DNA from: Saccharum officinarum
Lineage: Eukaryota; Streptophyta; Magnoliopsida; Poales; Poaceae
Direction: 5' to 3'
Length of the DNA stretch: 64,000 nucleotides
Assembly: GCA_020631735.1 (NCBI GenBank)
Contig: CM036159.1
Span: 20,127,511-20,191,510 of the forward strand
Positions 57,306 to 64,000 of the stretch are shown piece by piece (positions within the stretch are counted from its first letter, which is position 1; each line of letters starts with the position of its first letter). A model generated the notes under the pieces. That model saw only the letters and a program-made list of their open reading frames with translations. It did not search any database and was not told the DNA's origin. The position numbers were made by a program, and so were the translations under genes.

Positions 57306-58987
57306 AACTAAATCCTAGTAAATCAATGTACATGTGTATCTGTGCTTTGTACAACAAGTTGGTGGAGACTCCCTTGTAGATGGTGAACTTCGAGTAATAT
57401 GTGAATGCATCTAAGCCCCAATGTTAGTTTTAGGGTCTTGATGATTGATGAGCACAATTGTTTATGACTAACATGTATTTTGTAGCAGATCATCACGATG
57501 GTTAAGTCATAAGAAAGACCATTTGATGAAGCATGTGGCACAAAAGGATTTTTGTTAAGACTAAGGATTCTATAGTGTTGAGTGTAAGGCCCGGTTCTCA
57601 GAGACACTTGACATAGAGTGTATTAGGACTTTATTTTTTCTTTAGTTGTACTATTAAGGGGTCCAAGGCATATGCTTAAGGCAGTTTAAGTAGATAGCAT
57701 TTGGTATTCATGAGAGGCTTACTTTGGTTAAGATTGAAGCAAAAGTGACCTCATTGGATAGGTTTTAAGTCAATGATCTCAAAGAAGTTGAATTGGTCTA
57801 GATCAAACTTAAAATGTGCTAAGAAAATGCATTGGAATGTGCACCAGACAATAGGGGTGATACTTGGTGGATCGTCTGGTGTCACTGTGCACAAGACACA
57901 ACCCAAATAGATCAGGATAAACACAAATATTGCAATTCAAATCACAAAGAAGACAAATATTTGTTCACCGAAGTTCGGGCTCCCACTTGAGACCTACGTA
58001 TCTGTTGAGGAAGCAATGAGTGACCACTCCAGAGTGCATTTTAGCCAGTTTTTTCAAACACTTTTCTCAATCCAACAGCTTGATTTGTTCCCTTGCGGAG
58101 GCGAGACCAATGCCTTCACAAACTTCTTGTGGCACTCCACAACCTTGGCCCTTGGGTGCTTGCCGGTGACCACTATCTGTCTAGGAGACTTGATCTCTAA
58201 TAGTAACAAATGCTTTCACGAGATCTTTGATTGCTAAAAGTGTTCAGGGTTTGGCTTGCTCAACCCACCGCTTGAATTTTACACTGAGGATTAATCTCAC
58301 AAAAAGATGGTGTGGGGAGTGTCTCACAAGCAGGCTTAGAATGGCTCTAGCAAGCATCATAATCAACAACCATCAAAGGAGAGGGCATGTGGTATAAATA
58401 ACCTAACTCAAAAATTAGTCGTTAATTTTTTGCGAGTAAAATTAGTCGTTAATTAGCCGTTGGGCTGTGTCAGTATATACTAGACTAGTCTGGTATGATC
58501 TGCCAAGCAAAGTCAAGCTGATTGTTAGCTCAAAACATGTGCGCAAACGTCAATTCTTTCGACGTACGTTGGAATTCATAACCATGAAAACTTCATATGA
58601 CAACCAACTTCTGAAGTGCGCAAAATATGAGAAATCAAGCTACAACACCTGTGATCCATGCTCATGTCAAATTGGTCCGGTATGACTTGTCACATTACAC
58701 TCAAAGTTAGTTCCCACGAAAAGCTCTCACTCATATGTCACATGGGTGCACTTAGTCAAATATCATATTACATCCCTGTTGCGTCGTACCTATAAACTCA
58801 AGAAAAACCTATTTTAAATGACTTGAGTTGCCAATCTTCACAGATGCCATATCATAGATGGGTAACAAAGTGTTGCAACATGTTGCAACTCTTGTGAAAT
58901 TGAAACAGATGAGCCATGTTATTTCAAATTCTTGCATTTGCCGAGAGAAGCAAGCAAGCGGCATCTTGGAGTTATCCCTCGGGAACT
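57306..58987. other. Copia LTR fragment and intergenic DNA
   Basis: After the target duplication AACTA, a related copia LTR start is visible near 57400 (TGAATGCATCTAAGCCCC, then TGATGATTGATGAGCACAAT), running for perhaps 500 bp without a clear end. 57950-58987 holds no credible ORF. Confidence 0.5.
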
Positions 58988-59020
58988 GCTAGCGCCCGGA
59001 TGTCCGATCCGGGCGCTAGC
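58988..59020. other. Perfect 14-bp inverted repeat (hairpin)
   Basis: GCTAGCGCCCGGAT and its exact reverse complement ATCCGGGCGCTAGC are separated by five bases (GTCCG). It stands at the left edge of an unusual CAACA-rich, then GA-rich segment. Confidence 0.85.
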
Positions 59021-60140
59021 ATCCGGACGCTGCCGCACCACGTCCCTTCCAGACCGAATCACGCCTCGCTCGCCCCCGCGCCGAGAAGAAGTGGAGATCG
59101 GAATCCCTTTCCTCTGCTCCCGCGCACGGAACCCACCGGGTCCCCAACGTTGCCCGCACCGCATGCACGAAAACGGATTGCAACAAGCACAACAAGCCAG
59201 ATGCAAAACATTAGGGGGGAAAATACTAACGCAACAAAAACAAATACTTGTTGCAACAACAAACTGAAACTACTGCAACAACACAAATAAAAGCACAAAT
59301 GCAAAGATGCAGAACATCCAGAAAAAACCAATGTAACAAAGAAGAATGAGATGATGAAACAACAAACCAAAGCTATTACAACAGCAGAAACAAAAAAGCA
59401 GTGCGAGATGCAACATCAGAAGAATAATAATACAACAAAGGAAGACTACTTATGCAACAACGAAACAACACTACTGCAACAACAAAAATAAAAATATAAT
59501 GTAACAGAAAATATATTGCTTGTTCAACAGCAAAACAAGCCTAGTTCAACAGACATCGCCGGAACCCTAACTACCACCGCATCCTTCAGATCTAGATCCA
59601 GAGGAGTAGGAGGAGGAGGAAAAGACGAATGAGACATCAGATCCAGGGGAGGAGGATAAGTAGGAGGAAGAAGAAGGCTCAGATCTAGAGGAGCACCCCA
59701 CCTACCTCGCCAGCAGGCGGCAGCCGCCACCGTAGCCCTCCTCTCCGGTTCCATGGAGGTCGCAGCGTGAGGGGAAAGAGGCGGGGAATGAGGGAGGCAC
59801 GTGGCTCGACGGAAGCCGCCGCCGCCGCCCCCGACACTGGTGGCATGGAGGTCGCAGAGGCCATGGAGGAAAGGGAGGGAGGGAGGGAGGGAGGGAAGGG
59901 CAGCTCGCTGGTAGTCGCCACCGACACAGTATGGAAGGCGCGGAGGGAGGAGAGGGCGGCGGCCCACGAGAAGAGGAGATGGTGAGCAGGCAAGAGCAGT
60001 GAAAAAGCACACGGGATGGGGAGAGAGGATGAGGAGCGAGAGAAGTGAGCGCGAGAGAAGGCGGTCGAGGCCTCACGGGCGGATAACGCAAGGCGTCGGT
60101 CGAGTACCGGTTCGACGCACGTCCGAAGCGTCCGGACGCC
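58988..60140. mobile_element. Possible DNA transposon bounded by CCGGACGC-rich ends
   Basis: The left edge is the hairpin followed by GCATCCGGACGCTGCCGC; the right edge has AGCGTCCGGACGCCCGTGG near 60117-60136. The interior has a CAACA-rich stretch (59170-59540) and a GC/GA-rich stretch (59560-60070) containing (GGGA)n at 59875-59895. No transposase motif is present. The boundaries and class are uncertain. Confidence 0.35.
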
Positions 60141-60577
60141 CGTGGAGCAGCTTTACCGTTATCCCAAGCAACTACAGTACTAAGCAAGATCTCTACTCCT
60201 CTGGGGCTGACTTAGAATATAAACAAAAAAAAGAACTCTACACCTGATTCCAGATGAGCCCTGTTATTTCAAATTTCAAAATATATTTGGATTTCAAAGG
60301 TTTCAAAGAACTGTGGCACATTTTCCTTTCAGAAGCACAATAAAAATTGAGCAATTAACCTTTGAGAACTGTGGCAGCGTCGCAGCGAGTCAGCGAGGCG
60401 TCGGTATAAACACGGACGGATCGCGCGAATACACGAATCCCGTCGGCAAGGGCGCAAGGCAACAAAGCAGAATTCCCCGTCCCCGCTCCCCCAAACTGTT
60501 CGGACCGGACGCGTCTCTCCGAACTTCTTGCGGCGGAAGAAAGAGAAGCCGGGGAGAGGAGTCGCGGCTCCCGACAC
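60141..60577 (+). promoter_or_regulatory. Upstream region of the ABC1K gene
   Basis: AT-rich to about 60360, then increasingly GC-rich up to the ATG, as in other grass genes. No TATA box is clear. The frames here are open by composition only. Confidence 0.4.
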
Positions 60578-63500
60578 ATGTGGCGGCGCGCGGCGACGGC
60601 GGCGCTGTCGCTGGGCGCCGGTGCCGGCGCGGTCGCGGTCGCCACCTCTGAGGACCCTGCCGCGACGCTCAAGGTCTGCGCGCACCTGCCTCCGCGCCTC
60701 CTCCGCGACTCCGTCACGGCCGCCACCATCGCGTTCGACTACAAGTGGTCCCTCTGGGGCCTCGAGCCGGGCACCCCCGCGTGGCAGAGCGCCAAGCACC
60801 ACGCTCACCTCCGCTCCGCCAACCGACTCCAGGAGCTCTGCTTCCGCAACGGCGGCATCTACATCAAGCTCGGCCAGCACATCGCTCAGCTGGTATGGAA
60901 TTTGCCTCTGCTGGGCTTGTTTCTAGTGATGCGTGTGATTCAATTGTAGAATGACGTTGATACGATCATTCTCTGATTGGTGATTGCCTATGATAAAACT
61001 TGATACTTTGCCCTGGGTTTGTGTTGGTGTGTTTGTTTGCTTATTTTAGGAGTATGTCGTGCCGGAGGAGTACGTGCAGACAATGAGGGAATCGATGCTG
61101 AAGAGGTGCCCGGTCTCATCGTACGAGCAGGTCCGTGGGGTGTTTGCCAAGGATCTCGGTGAATCGCCAGAAACTGTGAGTGCCTTGTCTGCATCCTCTT
61201 TGCATTACTGTTTTGAGCAGTACAACTGCCTGTAGAAAGGCTGCAGGAGCTGAAGTGCAGATCAAATTACTGATGGTGTAATTGATCTTATATGTTTAGC
61301 CGCCCTAGAGCTCTGATGCTAGTGTCAAATAATGGATTTGCTGACCAGAGCACAGCATGTTCGCATGTTAACTTGGAAACAACTCTGACCTTAATTTTCC
61401 CTTTTCTCCTTTCTTTTTGTGTGTAGGTTTTTGCAGAATTTGATCCTGTCCCACTTGCAAGTGCTTCCCTTGCACAAGTCCATGCTGCCCGAACGCACGA
61501 TGGGCAAAAAGTTGCTGTTAAGGTTGGATTTTAAGAAACATTGCGGTCTGCCTTGAATAAATTATAGCAGTAGAGGTTAAATTAACCTTGTTTTCTTCCT
61601 CACACTGTATCCTCCTATCTTGATATTCAGGTTCAGCATGACCACCTCAGGGATACTGGTGTTGTAGATATAGCCACTGTGGATTTGTTAGTGAATGCTC
61701 TGCATTATATTTTCCCTACATTTGACTACAGGTATTACTTGTGAATGGTAGCATCTTTCTCTTGTTATCTTGTTTGCTTTCTTGCTTTTGATTTTTAGCA
61801 ATGTGCACAAACCAGTAGCAAGATAATGCATACCTTAGAGGATTGTCATTATTTAGGATCGATGCCACAAAAGGATGGCAACATTGATGAAGATGTTAGG
61901 CATAGAATTTCAGTCGGCTGGTTGAAATGGCGTCAAACTTCTGGCGTCCTCTGTGACAAAAGGGTGTCTCAGAAGCTGAAAGGTAAGTTCTATAGGACGG
62001 CGATTTGCCCGGCGATGTTATAGAGTGCTGAGTGTTGGCCTACAAAAAGGCAACATGTCCAGCAATTGAGTGTAGCAGAAATGCGTATGTTGCGTTGGTG
62101 TTGTGGGCACACAAGGAGAGATAGAGTCCGGAACGACGATATTCAGGATAGGGTTGGGGTGGCACCAATTGAGGAGAAATTGATTCAACATCGGTTGAGA
62201 TGGTTTGGACATGTCCAACGGAGGCCTCCTGAGGCGCCGGTGCGTAGTGGGGTTCTAAAGCGGGCCGATAATGTAAAGAGCGGTAGAGGTCGACCTAAAC
62301 TGACTTGGGACGAGTCCATTAAGAGAGACCTTAAGGAGTGGAATATCGCCAAGGATTTAGCTATGGACAGGAGCGCTTGGAGATTGACAATCAACGTGCC
62401 TGAACCATGACTTCTTTCTGTCTTGTGCACTCTATGTCCCTTTACGTGTCTCCCTGTTTCTTGTCTCTTTTGGGTTTTATCTCTAGCCTACCCCAACTTG
62501 CTTGGGACAAAAGGCTATGTTGATGTTGATGTTGATGTTGATGTTGAAACAAGGTGGTAAATTTCCTCAATTTACTTGCTTTACAGCTTTAATTATCAAT
62601 TTGAAATTGAAATTTTGATCTCCAAGCCCCCAGGTTATCCAGTCAGCACACAATTGAGGACATGTTTGGTGTTCTTCATAAAAGGATATTTTGTAATTTT
62701 TAAATTAGAGTAAATATTCCAGATTGGATAATGATATGTTTTACTATTTATGTAGTTCCTAATAGATACACGCGTATTCATCTGATTTTTAAGGCAGTCA
62801 GTTATATTTCGTGATCTTACATCAAGCTTGATATCTATTTGTATGTTGGAACAGTTGGCCCTAGCTCTTCGTTGCATTGCCGGATTCGCATGCATAACTC
62901 ATAACCTAATGTTATATCAATGTGACTGTAAATCCTTGATTGCAATGCTACTTGTGTAGTTTTCACACAGAGTTCATTTTACATTATTGCCAAATAACTG
63001 CTTCCATGCAGGTGGTTAGTCGATGAAGTTCGAGAAAGTGCCCCTAAGGTACCTTCCTAGTCTTGCCTGGAAATATAAGTTCTTTGTGATTGACTCATGG
63101 ATTTTATTCTTTCTTTTTGTTTGTTACAAAATGAGTTAACCTTTTGTTCTCATCTGTCATAATTGTTGTCTATTAATGGCTATGATTGTCCCCAGTTAAA
63201 ATTAAGTTTTGTGCTAGTCAATATTCTTTCCAATAGTATCTTCATTTCAAACTTGAATTTTTATGCAATTTAGGGGGGACGAAAATAATAATAGAAAAAT
63301 TGGAGCTGGTGCTAACTTGCTGTTATGATTCTCAGGAACTGGACTTCTTGAATGAGGCCAAAAACAGCGAAAAATGTTTGGATAACTTTAGAAGGTTGTC
63401 TCCTCAGGTTGCTGGTAGCATATATGCCCCCAAGGTTTATTGGAATCTCAGCACATCTAGAATTCTCACCATGGAGTTTATGGATGCCAAGGAGGTAACT

Positions 63501-63744
63501 GATGTTAATGGCATTAAATCAATTGGAGTTCACCCTGTTGATGTTTCAAACCTAGTAAGTTGCCACAGTACACCCATTTGATTAATCATGCCTGTGATAT
63601 GTTACAAATACTCACATCTTTTAGATGTCTAGGTCAGTAAAGCATTTGCGGAGATGATTTTCAAGCATGGTTTTGTTCATTGTGATCCCCATGCTGCCAA
63701 TATGATGGTCCGACCAATGCCACAAGAGAGCAGAAAACTTTTTG
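60578..63744 (+). CDS. ABC1/UbiB-family atypical kinase (ADCK1-like), 5' seven exons, incomplete at the window end
   Basis: Exons are 60578-60892, 61050-61175, 61427-61522, 61631-61731, 63012-63048, 63336-63554 and 63633-63744; all introns are GT-AG and phases match, giving 335 codons plus one base so far. The last donor at 63745 shows more exons lie beyond the window. Hallmarks: an Arg-containing, Ala-rich N-terminus ([20 protein letters not shown]) suggesting mitochondrial targeting; the KxGQ motif ([10 protein letters not shown]97-Q100); the A-rich loop [11 protein letters not shown] (158-168); VAVK (K179); and the catalytic/metal loop [16 protein letters not shown] (His314, Asp316, Asn321). 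ABC1 proteins are ATP-binding kinase-like proteins linked to ubiquinone and lipid metabolism in mitochondria and plastids. The short N-terminus and HCDPHAAN form point to the ADCK1-like subgroup. All key residues are present. Confidence 0.9.
61826..62547 (+). mobile_element. RTE-type LINE 3' fragment in ABC1K intron 4
   Basis: Two + frames (61826-62023 and about 62026-62410) give the C-terminal end of a non-LTR retrotransposon ORF2. Signature blocks are [78 protein letters not shown] and [21 protein letters not shown] short non-coding trailer ends in a (TTGATG)n tail (62517-62545) typical of plant RTE elements. It is a 5'-truncated insertion, with one TAG (62021-62023) in the frame. The sense orientation leaves splicing of the host gene formally intact. 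Confidence 0.85.
62548..63011 (+). other. Rest of ABC1K intron 4
   Basis: AT-rich non-coding DNA up to the acceptor (CATGCAG|GTGG) at 63011. No further element is recognisable. Confidence 0.6.
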
Positions 63745-64000
63745 GTGAGAACCTTTATATCTAGCATCTCAAACTAAACCAAAGATGCATGTAGAATGCC
63801 TTTTACTTACTGAAACACATCGGATGTCGTTTGTCTGAAACATAACAATTTGACAATTAACTGAATGATTCTTCTATAGTTTGGTTTTTAAAGCAGTGCA
63901 TGGTATTGATGTCTAGTTATTACGTAGATAACTAGCAGAGTTTCTCTATAAATAATGGTAGGTTGCTTCATCATGCCACAATAAAATATGCTATACTGAG

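Overview
This is nuclear DNA from a grass, most likely a panicoid/Andropogoneae species (sorghum, Miscanthus or sugarcane type). The reasons are GT-AG intron-containing genes, GC-rich first exons, SIRE/Maximus-type copia LTR elements, and many short TIR elements (MITEs) with termini such as GGCCTTGTTTAG and GGGAACTAAACAGGGCC. The species is an inference; the type of genome is not in doubt. About two thirds of the window is transposon-derived.

Layout. 1-1447 is unclassified repeat-like DNA ending in a 100-N assembly gap. 1548-9296 is a copia-type LTR element that keeps gag remnants but has no pol; its left LTR is lost in the gap. 9297-10236 holds scraps of another copia LTR and a Ty3/gypsy pol end. 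11062-14338 (+) is a two-exon alkaline ceramidase gene. 15453-17232 is a MITE cluster with a recent tandem duplication. 18299-20539 (-) is an ankyrin plus tandem-CCCH zinc finger gene with a 5'UTR intron. 21308-24450 is another MITE cluster. 24491-28880 is a 4.39-kb solo LTR that split an older MITE and carries a piece of a plastid tRNA-Ser(UGA) gene. 31616-33284 and 35467-38319 (both -) are two tandem Yippee-like genes with identical exon structure; the first is truncated and has lost its usual start. 40032-57305 is a complete 17.3-kb copia element with a perfect 5-bp target-site duplication. Its gag is split by a second 4.27-kb solo LTR of the same family as the first, in the opposite orientation. 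60578 to the window end (+) is an ABC1/UbiB-family (ADCK1-like) gene, with a LINE tail in intron 4 and its 3' exons outside the window.

How the parts work together. The host genes look independent: ceramide turnover in membranes, RNA binding or stress response, Yippee-type zinc proteins, and a probable mitochondrial atypical kinase. The notable non-genic signal is a reiterated palindrome (GACCGGACGCGTCCGGTC and half-sites). It sits just upstream of the TATA box in the LTRs of two different copia families and recurs inside one of them, as a shared cis-regulatory module would. The second strong theme is 5-methylcytosine decay: about 20 LTR-LTR mismatches that are all transitions, and an extra ORF in which seven of nine in-frame stops are TAG.
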